64,000 nt of DNA from Sceloporus undulatus. Its lineage: Eukaryota; Chordata; Lepidosauria; Squamata; Phrynosomatidae. The stretch spans positions 186,961,608 through 187,025,607 of the forward strand of contig NC_056523.1 in assembly GCF_019175285.1 (NCBI RefSeq). Reading direction: 5' to 3'. Position 1 is the first letter of the stretch. Every line of letters begins with the position of its first letter. Positions 13,172 through 28,337 of the stretch are shown piece by piece. The notes below the pieces were generated by a model, which had not been told where the DNA came from, ran no database searches, and saw nothing but the letters and a program-made list of their open reading frames with translations. The position numbers and the translations under genes were made by a program.

Positions 13172-13420
13172 CCTGTTGAATTATTATTATTATTAATTTC
13201 TTACCTGCGTTTTCCCATGGATCAAGGCAAGGAACAACAACAATGAACAGATAAACAACATCAGTAAAAAGACATCAGTTAAAATACACATAAATGTAAA
13301 ATGAGAAATAACATATACACATATTAAAAAGATCTATATTTAAAATTCACAATTTAAATATCAACTGGATAAGGCTGCCAGAAGACACTGGTCTTCAATG
13401 CTGTTGAACAGCATTGAATA
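13172..13420 (-). mobile_element. L2-like LINE 3' end, reverse orientation
   Basis: Read on the minus strand, it ends in a CTTGATCCATGGGAAAACGC-type tail followed by ATT repeats (13180-13196 on plus). The same tail (CTTGATCCATGGGGAGAGG) occurs in forward orientation at 17.76 kb, which defines the family. Only the 3' untranslated part remains. Confidence 0.5.
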
Positions 13421-13433
13421 CATGTTGACAAAG

Positions 13434-13895
13434 AGCCCAAACAGACAGGCCAAAATAAAACTGCTTTGGGTCACTTTGAAGGTATGCTGTTTAAATGCTG
13501 CATGCATCCTAAGAAGCCAGAAGCTGCACCAAAGCTGCACTCTAGTCCTTGGGATTGGAGTGTGGCTTTGGCGTGGCTTCCAGCCTCTTAAGACACATGC
13601 AGCATTTAAACAGTATACAGTCAGCCCTTCTTATACATGGATTTTTTATACATGGATTCAAGCATCCAAGGTTTGAAAACGTTCAAAAAAAGTATAAATT
13701 TCAAATATCAAACCTTGATTTTCCATTTTTCTAAGGGACACCATTTTGCTTTGTCATTATATTTAATGAGACTGGAGCATACACGGATTTTGTAATACAC
13801 AGGGGATCTTGGAACCAAACCCCAGCGTATAACAAGGGTCCACTGTACCTCCCAAATGGCCCGAAGCAGCTTTATTTTGGCCTGTCTGTTCAGGC
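13434..13895. repeat. Palindromic MITE split by a second MITE
   Basis: Left half starts AACAGACAGGCCAAAATAAA; right half ends TTTATTTTGGCCTGTCTGTT at 13895. A complete, uninterrupted relative lies at 42.37-42.60 kb. Here a TA-flanked MITE (13618-13845) sits inside the right arm. The two arms of the palindrome are nearly complementary across their length. Confidence 0.75.
13618..13845. repeat. TA-flanked MITE, pogo/Tigger-like
   Basis: It starts CAGTCAGCCCTTCTTATAC, ends AACAAGGGTCCACTG and is flanked by TA on both sides, as expected for Tc1/mariner/pogo insertions. The interior holds the family phrase CCTTGATTTTCCATTTTT. It has no coding capacity. The ends recall the mammalian Tigger/MER2 terminal repeats. 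Confidence 0.8.
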
Positions 13896-13899
13896 CCTT

Positions 13900-15410
13900 A
13901 TTTTCCAGCAGGTAGTTTAATGGGTCAGCCTTAGCTGGATTTAAGAGTTGGATATTAGTCATGGTATTTTGGCTGTACCAGACCTTGTCTGCACTGGCCA
14001 ATAGTATGAAGCCAGTCAGGAGCATTATGCTCCAGAACTGGCCCTGGACTAGCCATGGTGGTTTCTGCACACACCAGGCTGCATCTAGTTAAGTGATATA
14101 GCATTGTTCATACAGGCCAGCTGGGCCAACACTAGATGTCACACCTGGCCCATCCCCTGTCTCCACAGCCGCCACTGTCCCTGTTGTACTTGCAGAAATT
14201 CTGGGGATACACTGCCCAACATGGTCTCACCTGTACATGTGGTTGGGTTGTTCCTCTGACCACTCTCTTCATTGGTTGCAGGGGCCATTTTTGAGAAGCT
14301 GCAGCATGCTAGGCAGCCCGTCAACAGAGGCCTTGTAGGTCCAGCAGCAGCTGCTGAAACTAGGAACAGGCCATCCCCTTCCCTATGCTGCTCAGCACAG
14401 GGCTAGGGGCTGGTGCAACACTTGGCATTTGAACAGCAGTCTGGCCTGATCCCACTGTTTGCACACAACAAAATCCCACCCCAACCTCAGGGTTTTGGGG
14501 AAACACTGAAACTTCTCATGACTTAGCATAGTCAGATTAATGGGGAAGACCCATGGTATTTCACTGGATGTTGTGCATCGTGCAACGAGGTGGCACCAGT
14601 GTTGGGGTGAGGACAGTTTTTGCCTGTGCAGATGAAGTCCAAGACTCAGGATTGTCAGCTCTAATGCAAGTGTAGCTTGGCCTACTAGTTAAGGGCTCTT
14701 GACCCATTAGCAAATTACCCTTTTCCCACTCTGGTAGTCTAGGCAGGATAGGCTATGCTGTGGCAGCAGATGCAGCCTAGGTCTCTCAGATAAGTCTGAA
14801 GGGGTGATTCCCTTCCTAGTCTCTGGAAGCATGTCTAACCAGACAAGAGGTGAGAAGTTCACTTTATAATGTCAGTATAAAAGGGGGTTTGCAAATCATC
14901 TTCCCTTACAGAATATTCTGTGTGTCAGAGCCAAGTCAATATCCACATTAGGGGCAACCCATAACCTCTGCTCCTCCTCAGGTAAGTAACAAGGTGTCTC
15001 ACCCCAGCTCCACAAAACCTGAGGATTGATGGACAGATTTGGAGTTGGGCAAGTGGATTTTCAAAATAATTGCCATTAATGCAGCTTGGGTTGTTGGATC
15101 TCCTCTCCCTGGTCAAGGGAAATTGACTCATCTTTCTCAGAAAAATATTGTCTTCCAACTATGGTAGGACAAAATGCCTGTAAAGGCTACTCTGTGCCCT
15201 ATTACATTGCTAGCTCACTCTGGAGCTCCTAGAGGGCACATAAGGTAGAAGACCTACTCTTGTGTTGCTCTCCTCAACAACCAGTGAGCCACTTAGCAGA
15301 CAAACTCAGGAGGTGTACTTTGACCCTGAAATGCCCATTTTGCCCAGCTGGAAAGTGGTAGCCACAAAAGACTCCTCCTTGCTACCTTTTTGCTTTTAGG
15401 AATCCACAGC
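13900..15410. other. No gene recognised
   Basis: Sequence of somewhat higher GC with short open frames, no splice-supported exon and no clear repeat ends. Confidence 0.45.
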
Positions 15411-15414
15411 TAAA

Positions 15415-15690
15415 GTACTGAGAGGTGTGCAATTTCTGTTTAAATACCTCCAATGAAGGATAGTCCCACACTCTCCAGGGCAATCCACTTCAACTATCAA
15501 ACAGCTCTTGCTATCAGGGAGTTTTTCATACTCTAGGTCAAATATCTCTTCTATTTGAACCCATTGGTTCATGTCCAAATCTCTGGAGCAGAGAAAGGAA
15601 GTTTGATGCATTTTCTACATGAGATCCCTCCAGGTGCTTAAATATAAGAATCAAATCACCTCTTAGTCTTTTCCATTTGAGTTAGCATAT
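15415..15690 (-). mobile_element. CR1 LINE fragment, old
   Basis: Minus-strand text parallels the CR1 copy at 7.75 kb (loss of an autonomous frame, but the order ...AGGTGATTTGATTCTTATATT..., CTCTGCTCCAGAGATTTGG, GGACTATCCTTCATTGGAGG is kept). It is clearly more diverged than the 7.75 kb copy and has lost the 3' octamers. Confidence 0.6.
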
Positions 15691-15999
15691 AAAAAGCACA
15701 GTGCCAGGGATGACCCAGGTAGAGTGGAGTGAGGCAAGGGGAAAAAAACTGGGAAATCGTTCCTCTTCACTGATTTGTTCTGATGATCCCTTAGAGATGA
15801 GCACTCAGGATTGCAGAGGTTGTTCATTACAAATTATTGATGAGCATTGGACCTTGTGACTTAGATTAAACAGTGAAGAGCATTCAAAAGGCCTGGATTT
15901 AAAAATACGTTTTCCTGGGATCAAGGAACAGATCTGTGGATTCAATGCCAGTATGGTTTTGCTTTCCCACTATTGACATCTAGTGCAGAGTGCAAGGAA

Positions 16000-16290
16000 G
16001 GGTTGAATTACCACTTGGCCATGTAAACCTACTGGGTGACCTTAGGCATGTCATATTCTCTCAGCTTCAGAAGAACCCCCTCTGCACAATTTCTGCCACC
16101 TACAGTCAAAAATGTAGCGATCTTGACCAAGCCTCAGAGGGAGAGAAGAACTACTGTACCTGATCCCCTTCTCCACCACCATGCCCTTCTCCTTTTGTGT
16201 CTTTTTAGATTGTAAACCTGAGGGCAGGGAGCTGCCTAATTAAAAATAATAATTGTAAGCCACTCTGAACAACTTCATGTGCAAAAACAA
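16000..16290 (+). repeat. SINE-like composite with A-rich tail
   Basis: The SINE phrase CTACTGGGTGACCTTAGGCA leads into TTTTTAGATTGTAAACCTGA, AGGGCAGGGAGCTGCCTAAT and TAAGCCACTCTGAACAAC, a 3' end common in reptile SINE and LINE tails. It is diverged, and the boundaries are approximate. Confidence 0.45.
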
Positions 16291-17067
16291 AAAAACCTCT
16301 CCCCGCATATGGAATATTAGCACATCCAGAACTGTGTTTCTAGGCTAGGCTTCCCCTTCTGCACTGATTATCTGCAGGAAGTTTTTCAATGTCAAAGAGT
16401 GTTACCTGCTGCCTGCACTCTGAAGTGGCAGGTTCCATTTTAGAGTCTGATTTGTCTGGATATAAAGCCTGCTGTCACTGAGTGATGTGTTGAGTGAAAG
16501 TTCATACAGGACTCTAGCTCATAATAAGAATTCGTAATAACAAAAATACACGTTGCTGTAATAACAACAACACTTCAAATAAGCATTGCGTTTATGAATT
16601 CCCAACCTGACAGTGCTCCTAAAGCAGTGCAGAAAAGTTGGGTTTGGTTTTTCAAGACAGTGTATTTTGCTGCCTGAGGCAGAAAGGCAAATTGCATGTT
16701 ATTTGGCATCTTAGACAGAAAGTCTCATGAGCATCTCTTTCCCTCCCTGAGAGTATAAACACAATTTTAAAAAATTAAATAACAATTTGTTGCCCTGTGA
16801 TGATGCCAAAAATCTCTTGCCTGAAGTTGCTGCCTTGTTCTACTTAATGGTAGGGCCATTCCTGGGCAAGCTGGAACTCGCCTGGGCTAGTGCAGCCAGC
16901 CATGGATTCTTCTCTCCCAAAGGTGTTAACAGACTTCCCACATTTTGCAATCTGGAGCACATAAGAAGTCCAGGGCATTTCTCAAATTGCCATCCTAAGG
17001 CTCTTAGGATAACCTTGGATAACCTTAAGTATACTCAACTAACGTAAATGGTTTGGCAAGCAAAGTT

Positions 17068-17273
17068 CAGGGTGACCAGATGTCATAACCACAAAGGAGG
17101 ACAAAACACCCAACAATGTAGGACATTTCAAAATAAAAGCTAAAAACACTAATATAAACCTAAATTCATGCTTTGTAGGCATGCTCAAAATGGAGGACAC
17201 TTTGGAATTCCTCCGGAACAGAAGGCTGAAATGTAGGACATGTCCTGGAAATGAAGGACATCTGGTCAACCTG
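17068..17273. repeat. hAT-like MITE
   Basis: Ends CAGGGTGACCAGATGTC and GACATCTGGTCAACCTG are inverted. The flanks GCAAAGTT and GCAAAATT form a near-perfect 8-base target duplication. A second copy at 40281-40481 has a perfect 8-base duplication. An 8-base target site points to the hAT superfamily. Non-coding. Confidence 0.8.
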
Positions 17274-17539
17274 GCAAAATTTGGACAAGATGCCGGAATT
17301 GGTGTTGGGGCAGGTGATTGTAGAAAGAAGCATGAAAGAAATCCAGGAACATTTGCTCAGTCAGAATATGGTAAATCTCAGCTCACTAGGTAATATGCAA
17401 CTCAGAGCATGAGGGGCAGGGTTGATGTTGAGATATGTGGTAAAATGTGCCCAGGTGTTGAAATGACACTTTAGCATTTACGTCCTGTACAGACTTATCA
17501 AAAGAACACATTGCAATTTTTTTTTTCTACAGCCATCCC

Positions 17540-17795
17540 TAGACTATGGAATAACCTGCTGGCAGACGTTTGGCAACTTAATACATTGTCTGGATTTAAA
17601 AGAGCATTAAGGACCAGCCTCTTCCAGCAGGGTTATCCAGATGATTTTTAAATTAAATGATGAATTTTTGATGTGGATTGTTTTAATATGTGTACATATT
17701 ATTTATCCTTTTAAATTGATGTGTTTTAATGGATGTGGTTTGTTGGTTAATTGTTGTTGTCCCCACCTTGATCCATGGGGAGAGGTGAGTAAGGA

Positions 17796-17840
<45 letters not shown>
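17540..17840 (+). mobile_element. L2-like LINE 3' end with (ATT)n tail
   Basis: The text GACTATGGAATAACCTGCTG, then TTTAAAAGAGCATTAAGGAC, resembles the end of a LINE frame. An AT-rich 3' UTR follows, with CTTGATCCATGGGGAGAGG and about 15 ATT units (17797-17840). The open frame across the ATT run is an artefact. Confidence 0.6.
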
Positions 17841-18084
17841 GAGAGATTTGCTTCTAGAAGGCTCACTGCCAACTCTTGGAGAGGCCCTGACCCAGACTCC
17901 ATGCTGCTGCCACTAGCATATCCTCCAATGTTTCACAGATGAAAATGTGTGGCCAAGCAACATAAGAGTATGATCAAAAAGGGAAATTATTCATCGGAAA
18001 CAGCACACAGGCTGCAGCTGTTTACTTTGGCATAAGCCTCATGGGAAGGGCAAGATTCCTCTCCTCTACCTCTGATGAGTTAAC

Positions 18085-19553
18085 TGAGTGCAAAAAGGGA
18101 GAAAAAGAGGCCCAGAGCAACTACTGACAAATCAGTTTAATGTGGATACCAGGAAACTGTCAATCTGTGTGCACTTGGAAAGGAATGTTGTGATTTCTAA
18201 GAGCCTGCCTGGGTTTCTCAAAAACAAGTCATGCCAAACTAATCTTATATCTCTCTTTTTTAATAGAGTTACAAACTTGGTGTATCAAGGGAGTGGATGT
18301 GGTTGAAGTTGAAGTATATCTTGACTACAAATGTAAGGCATTACATGTAGGCAGGAAAAATGAAATGTACAAATATGGTATGGGTGATAACTGACTTGAA
18401 AGCAGTGCGTGTGAAAAAAGATATAGGAGTCTTGGGGCTATCACACAAGGGCGTAAAAGTGGAATTTTAACAGGATAAAACAGTATTTGGCAGGTACTTA
18501 TCACACAACATCATGCCCATCCTGCTTCTGCCTTGCATTTCATCTGTTATTGTAGTGTGCTTTTTCATGGATGGGCAAAACCTATCAATAGGCTCTCAAT
18601 CTTACTGCTATTCCATTACTGCCTTTGTAAGATAGGTCCCTTCTGCCACAATTTCTCCGCTGCAGCTTCTCAGGCAGCTGTGATCACAGCTGCCAAAACC
18701 TTCCTAAAGAAGGTTCTCAGCCACAATCACTTCTCCTTGCCTTCCTCCCAGAAAGTGGCATTCGGCAGTTCATAAAACAGATCATTATGATGAATTGTCA
18801 AAGCATTATAGTGGGGAAAAGTGTGATAAAAAATTATGCCAAACCAATATGCTTCCATTCTTAAACTAGCACAATTGTAGTGGGGCAGCAGGTTAGTATG
18901 ATAAAGTCCACATGCTAATCACGAGTCAACAGTGTGATGTGGTAGCCCAAAAAGCCAGGAGTATTCTGGGTTGCATCAACAGGATGATAGTGGCTAGATC
19001 AAGGGAAATTGTAGTCCCTCTTTATTCAGATTTGGTTATACCTCATCTGGAGTACTGTGTCAAGTTCTAGGCACCATAATGTAAGAAAGATGTAGACAAA
19101 CTGAAACATGTCCAGAGGAGAGTGACCAAGATGCTCAAAGGTCTGGAGACCAAGCCTTATGAGAAACAACTTAGAAGCCGAGTGCGTATAGCTTGGAGAA
19201 GACTGAGAAGCGGCATGATAGCTATCTTTAAATCTCTCAAAGGATGCCACCTAGAAGATAAAGGAAGCTTGTTTTCTGCTGCTCGAGAGACTAGATCATG
19301 TACCAGTGGATTCAAATTACAAGAAAAGAGATTCTACCCAAGCATTAAGAAAAGCTTTTTTTTTTTAATGTAAGTGCTATTCAACAGTGTGGTACAGACT
19401 GCCTCAGAGGATGGTAAGCTCTTCATCTTTGGAGGTTTTTAAGCAGAAGTTGGATGGGTTTCCTTTAGGATTGCTATAACTGTGTATTCCTGCACAGCAG
19501 GGAGTTGAACTAGATGGCCCTTGTGGTCCTTTGGAAGAGCCTATGATTCTATG
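18085..19553 (+). mobile_element. CR1 LINE, interrupted
   Basis: CR1 reverse-transcriptase text runs from about 18085 (GGTTTCTCAAAAACAAGTCA), breaks at about 18433, resumes at about 18906 (GAGTCAACAGTGTGATG) and ends with the CR1 3' end GATTCTATG at 19553. The later half includes coding-like text (phrase RSGMIAIFKSLKGCHLEDKG, about 19210-19270). Frames are decayed. Confidence 0.85.
18434..18905. repeat. Insertion inside the CR1, probable non-autonomous DNA element
   Basis: About 470 bases not belonging to CR1. The left end GGGGCTATCACACAAGG and the right end AGTATGATAAAGTCC are weakly complementary in inverted orientation, and internal tracts echo each other (GGGGAAAAGTGTGATAA). No coding potential. 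The family is not recognised. Confidence 0.45.
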
Positions 19554-19559
19554 CAGAGA

Positions 19560-20015
19560 TGGAGGTAAGCTGAGGACAAAGGAGGAAAGTGGGAGGAAGA
19601 GAAAAACTGGGACATTTTAAAAGCAGTTTAATAAATGATACAACAGAGATTAATCAGGACTGAAAGTAACTTCACACACAACAATTTAATTTCCTTATCA
19701 TCTAATTGGGCTTGTCCTGAGATTTAATCCCTCATCTGGAGAAGCAGAGTAATTCCCTAAGACCTTAGCTACCACCCTGAGGCCTGGCAATCCCCCTGCT
19801 ACCAACCATTCTCACAGGCACCTATATCTGAACTAACCTCATCTTTCTTTCTTTTCTTGCTCTTGAATCTTGGCTTCATACTATATCCAGGCAATTCTGA
19901 AGAGTGAGGAGAATTAGAACCACATCCCTACATATTTGATAACTGAGGACATTACAGAGCTTGGTAACAGTTTTAAGCACTTTTTCCTCTTTACCATCCA
20001 GAAGATTAACTGGAA
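19560..20015. other. No gene recognised
   Basis: Ordinary intergenic sequence between the CR1 and the next repeat. Confidence 0.4.
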
Positions 20016-20019
20016 AAAA

Positions 20020-20190
20020 GAAATTAGCAGCATGAGCTTCCATAGACTTCAGTCTACTTCCTCAGATGTATTTGGATTACATTGAAGTCTACGAAAGCTC
20101 ACGCTGCCAATTTCTTTCAGTTAGTCTCAAAGGTGCTACAAGATCTCTCTGCATACTGATTCTATAGACTAACACAGCTATATCTTTGAG
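20020..20190 (-). repeat. Self-complementary interspersed repeat (family 1)
   Basis: Two inverted arms: CATAGACTTCAGTCTACTTC and GAAGTCTACGAAAGCTCACG. AGTCTCAAAGGTGCTACAAG and AGACTAACACAGCTATATC follow. The same text lies in the opposite orientation at 59.2-59.4 kb, and a relative at 40.9-41.05 kb. This is a widespread reptile repeat whose class (possibly Penelope-like) I cannot fix. Confidence 0.6.
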
Positions 20191-20482
20191 TTCATCCAGA
20201 AGATGTTCAGTTTAGCCATGTGATTTTTGTTCCATGTTTTTCTGTTTACTAAGATCAGGGGATTTTCTGAGACTCCTGTAAAACATTATGGTCAATATAT
20301 TTTAATTCCTGCCCCCTTAAAGCTTTGGATAATTTGTAGGAATAGGAAATAAGTTATGTCAAGATCAGTAATATCCTTTCCCCTGAACTCTACAATTCAG
20401 ACCTTTTTTTAAATCACAAACAACAAAAGAAAGCAAACAATTGTAATAAAACAAAAGACTACAGGATCTGTTATACATTCTT

Positions 20483-20488
20483 TTTATT
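20483..20488 (-). promoter_or_regulatory. Poly(A) signal of lysozyme A
   Basis: AATAAA on the minus strand, about 230 bases past the lysozyme A stop. This spacing is close to that of lysozyme B (about 247 bases). Confidence 0.6.
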
Positions 20489-20716
20489 AGTTCCCAACAG
20501 TTGTACATATCCCACTATGAAATTTTTTGAGGGGATCAGATCATTTTACATGCTTGGATCATGTCTAGATAAGATCATCTTACACACTTGGTAAGTACAC
20601 AAAAACCAAGGAGTCCTACTTGAATACATGCTGTTAATACAACCACCACAGCCACCCAAAATTTCAGCTGCAAACTCTCCCCTCAGCAATCCTGTGTTGT
20701 GTCCAGAGTCTCTGGA

Positions 20717-24173
<3,457 letters not shown>

Positions 24174-24330
24174 CTTGGCAAAACTTGTCAGATGGGTGAG
24201 CAGCTCCTGCCAGGCTCCTGTTTTTATGCTCCTGGTGCCTTGGGTTTTATCTTATCATGGGGCACAAGGCGTAGAGCCCTTACACCATCCCCTCCCACAT
24301 CTGCCAGGAATCAGAGTTATGTTGGCTACT
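24174..24330 (-). promoter_or_regulatory. Promoter of lysozyme A
   Basis: On the minus strand a TATA-like CATAAAAA lies at 24221-24228, about 50 bases before the start codon. Further out are GTGGGAGGGGATGGTGTAAG and CTTGTGCCCCATG. The same blocks precede lysozymes B and C in the same order, so the proximal 130-150 bases are conserved among the paralogs. Confidence 0.65.
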
Positions 24331-24739
24331 TGGCTGCCCTCAATAAAATCCTCTGGTGACTTTCCAAACATTGCCTGGGGCACTGGATCAAAACAATCCA
24401 GAAGGATTACAGGAGGCAAATAATAAGACATTGGCACATGTGCTAAACCAATGCCATCATTGAGTACCACAATATTTCCTCACAAATGTTTTCTGTCACC
24501 TATTCCAGACTTGTAGTTGAGCAATTCTGAAGGCCCATAAAACTGTCTCTTCTTCTCTGAATGCTGGGAAGGAAAGAAGGAAGTAGTTGATTTCTAGAAT
24601 ACGGTGGTGGCTGATGGGAAAACAGACAGTGGCATAAATTAAACTTGTCATTCGTATTCTGTTAAAAGTAGTGACCAAGTCTGCTAGGGTCAACCAAGCC
24701 GATTGTCAAATGAGATCATGACAGGTGAGGTATGAAACA

Positions 24740-24985
24740 GCCATACTTTATTTGTCTTTTATTTAACCTATTACTAAACAGTTATGTTGCATGCCTATTG
24801 CTTAGTTTTCCCCAGTCCCCATTTGAAAGGTCAGAAATATTTTTACCCTCATCATTTCAGCCATGTTGATATACACCACAACCACAAACACTACGCTATC
24901 CTTCCCAATGCTGTCTAGCTACCAGATCCTGGAAATGTTATTTCCTTGGATAACATCCATGTTGGCTGTGAGATTCTGGGAGGTG
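24740..24985 (-). repeat. Duplicated lysozyme upstream block P
   Basis: Read on the minus strand (GGAAAACTAAGCAATAGGC and around), it matches plus-strand blocks at 41.05-41.17 and 48.60-48.78 kb (GTAAAACTAGGCAGT) and an inverted one at 45.17-45.45 kb. It is a marker of the segmental duplication rather than a known mobile element. Confidence 0.5.
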
Positions 24986-24989
24986 TAGT

Positions 24990-26515
24990 CCAAAAAATAA
25001 TATATTTTTTTCTCAGAAGTTCATCCATTTTTTGACATCCACTGTCATCACACAAGACCCTCGGGTCACTTCACGTGATTTACGCATCAGTCACAAAAAC
25101 AGCTCTCTATGTTTCGAATGATCAAATTGTGCACTATCATGAACCACCTGAAAAGGGATCCTTGGTTGGAGAAATTATCCTTCTGTTCCGTGACCACCTA
25201 GAGGGTGGCCCCTTCCAAGACATGGTTTCCTTCTTCCTTAGAAGAAGATGCTCCTTTGCCTCAAGCCCTCCTTTTCTGTGACAGCAAAGGAGAATGAAGT
25301 GGGACATTGCTACCACAAGCCGTAAAGCCTCATCTGAGAAACTTTCTCGACTGCTTCAGGTGAACTAGCCCAGCTTCCAGAAACTTGATGTTTTCTCCCA
25401 AAAGTTTGGTGTTATGGAAGAAGTGAGTGCTACCGTCTGTCCATCCTCCTCCCAGATTATCAGTTGTCCTCCTCCTCCCATTCTCAAGCCTGTATGGGTC
25501 TTTTTTTTCCAAACCTTGTGATAGGCCTTTCCAGTATGGCTTTCTATTTTGAAGGGGGAGGAAAACCTCTATAGGCCTTTCATAGGTCAGGTGGGGAAGA
25601 AGTGGTGGAAATGGTCATTCTGGGGCCATAAAAACATCCATCTTGATATTTGGGAACATGAAGACCATGGAAGAGGCTCAAAAACAGGTTGGCCTGCAGC
25701 TGTGGTATACACTTGGTTCATGGCTTCACTAAATTCTAGGAACCCTCATACCCTTCCTAGCTTTCTACTTTCAAAACTATTTACAAGTTAGAACTATTTA
25801 GAAGTATCATAGATGTTTTCCTTGAGAGTACTTCTTTAACAGAAGTTTTGAGGTTGTTTGCTTTGGATTTGTCCCTGTGTACATGTTTCTCTCTCTCTCT
25901 CTTTCAAAAATTTAATCACAGGAGCATGGAATGCCAAATGTACACGCAAACAGCATATATTGTGAATTTTTTTTTTTTGTTTTGAATCACCTCTCTCCCT
26001 CTCTTATCCATACTAGATAAAACTTATGCAGGTACTCTTCCAACATTTTCACCTCAAGCAAACAAGCATATTCTGTTTAGATAATTATAGCCATTAGATA
26101 CCACTTTCACTGTCACGGCTCCATCCTACAAAACTATGAGATTGGCAGTTTCATGTAGTATTTAGAATTCTCTGCCAGTGAGCTCTACTGTCTAATCAAA
26201 ACTATAAGTTCAGGACCCCACAGGATGTATCCTTGGTAGCTAAACTGGTCTCAGAATCTGTGTGGTATGAAAAATTTCTACATAGGATAGCATAAAAATA
26301 TTTTTGTTCATAAAAACAATGTTTAAAGTTACAGGGAGGAAATTAATTGAAGAAAAATATCCTTTTGTGCCCAGTTCATGAGCCACCTGCTACCCATCCA
26401 TTGACACCAGCTAAGACATCCTAGTTGAGGACCAGCTCTGTTTGGAGAGGAGCTCCTTCTCAATCTGCTGTGTGAAGTCCTGAACCTAGACATAGTCCTG
26501 CCTTAGCAGCACCAC
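24990..26515. other. Lysozyme A upstream flank, no gene recognised
   Basis: No exon or clear repeat end. A TC run lies at 25886-25905 and a T run at 25970-25980. Confidence 0.4.
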
Positions 26516-26519
26516 CAGG

Positions 26520-26835
26520 ATCTTTAGGCAACCCCTTCCTACACCTGCTGGGAATCAGAGTTACATCAAGCTCAGCCCTCTCTAATGGGGACCTTTGAAA
26601 TGGACTCCATGGGACTGGCATTTCCTAGTACTGTTGCACCAATCAAGACTTCTGAGAAGTGTCTCAGGCAAGCATTGGCACACCCATTTCCCAAGCACCA
26701 AGTCTCAGTGCTCCAGTATTTGACTCCCAAATGTTTTGTCCTTCTGATCTGGTCCAGAATTGAAGTTAGGCAACTCAGAAAGTTTTGGTACGTTGTCTCT
26801 TTTTGTATCAGGTGACTGTTAGGAAGTAAAGTAAA
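26520..26835 (-). pseudogene. Relic lysozyme promoter/upstream flank without a gene
   Basis: The plus-strand text CCTACACCTGCTGGGAATCA and GAGTTACATCAAGCTCAGCC parallels the lysozyme A promoter at 24290-24340 (CCACATCTGCCAGGAATCAG). The text to 26830 (CAAATGTTTTGTCCTTCTGA, then CCAGAATTGAAGTTAGGCAA) parallels 24.48-24.56 kb. No exon 1 follows at the expected place (below 26.5 kb). This looks like the flank of a further lysozyme copy whose gene body is gone. Confidence 0.5.
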
Positions 26836-28337
26836 GTAAAAAGAAAAGTAAAGTAAAGAAAGAGTAAGATAGACATGCAGACCACTGGTTGGTTTCTGAT
26901 ATGAAGTGGATGTTTGTAGAAGAAGGTAAAGTTGTTGGTCTGAATCAAATTAACATCTTGACTCAAGTAAAATGCAAGTAGGTCATACAGGTAGGTCATA
27001 GACAGTATGTTGCAGAATGGAAGTTGGCTTGTTGCTTAATATTGCTGGGGGAAGAACTCCTATATAACTTCAAGAGTGGCTTCTGCAGGCTACTTTTGGA
27101 GAAGAGCAAAGTCACACATGGTCCATGGCAACCACATCTCACACCTATGGCCAGCATATTGCTCAAGTGGTCCTCTGTTGTTGCCAACATGATTATTGAT
27201 TACATTTATATCCTGCTTTTTATCTAGGGAGGTCAAGGTGTTGATCTGGTACAATGTAGAGTTCATTGGAATTTAAATGTGGGGAAGCATGTTTAGATGC
27301 AGCCATAAGCTCCTCCCAGGAGGGTGTACTTCCTACATCTCTACCTCAAAAGTGGCTGAATGGACTAATCACACCTAACATAGAGGAGGGGGGAAAGTGA
27401 TGCATCTTCTACAGACCCTGAAGTAGCAATGAGTGGAAATGAGGGTGATGGTAACGATAATTAATAATAGACTAATTAGACTAATTTTTAGAAAGAGGAA
27501 AGTTCTTTAGAATGTAAGAAGGGCCCAGCCTTGACAGATCAGGCAAAGAATCTTTGTGTCTAACACCCTGTTCTCCAAGCAGCCACCCAGATCCTTCTAG
27601 GAAGCCCAGAACATAGGCCAAGGGGGCACTCACACTTTCCATCCCAAGCCAGTAGAAGAGACTCCAGCCTAAGCTTGGAAAATCTGCTGTTTTTGACTAC
27701 AACACTCTGGCCAATATAGGAGATGTAGCACAAACAGTAACTTTTCCAAACCTTATAATGAATTTGGAAGTATCTGTCTCTCTATCTACTGCCATTCATG
27801 AGGGTACCTTCTGGAGTTGCATCAATCGATCAATCGATCGATATTGATCACCCTTTTGGTTTGGGTATTCAAAATATTTCTAAACCACTCTTAATCCAGG
27901 TAGCTTCTGGGGTGGCACAAAATGCAAAAGCACAAAGAAAATGAGATGTGTGTCAATAGAAAAGAATACCAGAAAAAATATCAGTAATGACAAGAACAAC
28001 CGAGAGGTAGAGAGGTGTCCTGTGGTTGAAGTGGTAATGGAGACATTAGAGTGCCTCCTCCCACAATCCTTGCTCTATCATCATGTCAGCCAATACTGTT
28101 TAAAATGAAGCAAAGAAACATGGCCCTCCAGATGTTGCTGCACCACAAATCCCATCATCTCTCACATGGCAGTCTTTATAGTCTGTCCATAATGGATGTT
28201 GCTTTGGAAACAGGGACGATGCTGAACACAAGGGACCTGATTGCATGACTTTAATGCTTACAGCTGGTCTGTGCATTGAATGGAACTATAGAAACCATCA
28301 GGTCAATATCCCTGAGGCAGGGAAATATAACTAAAAT

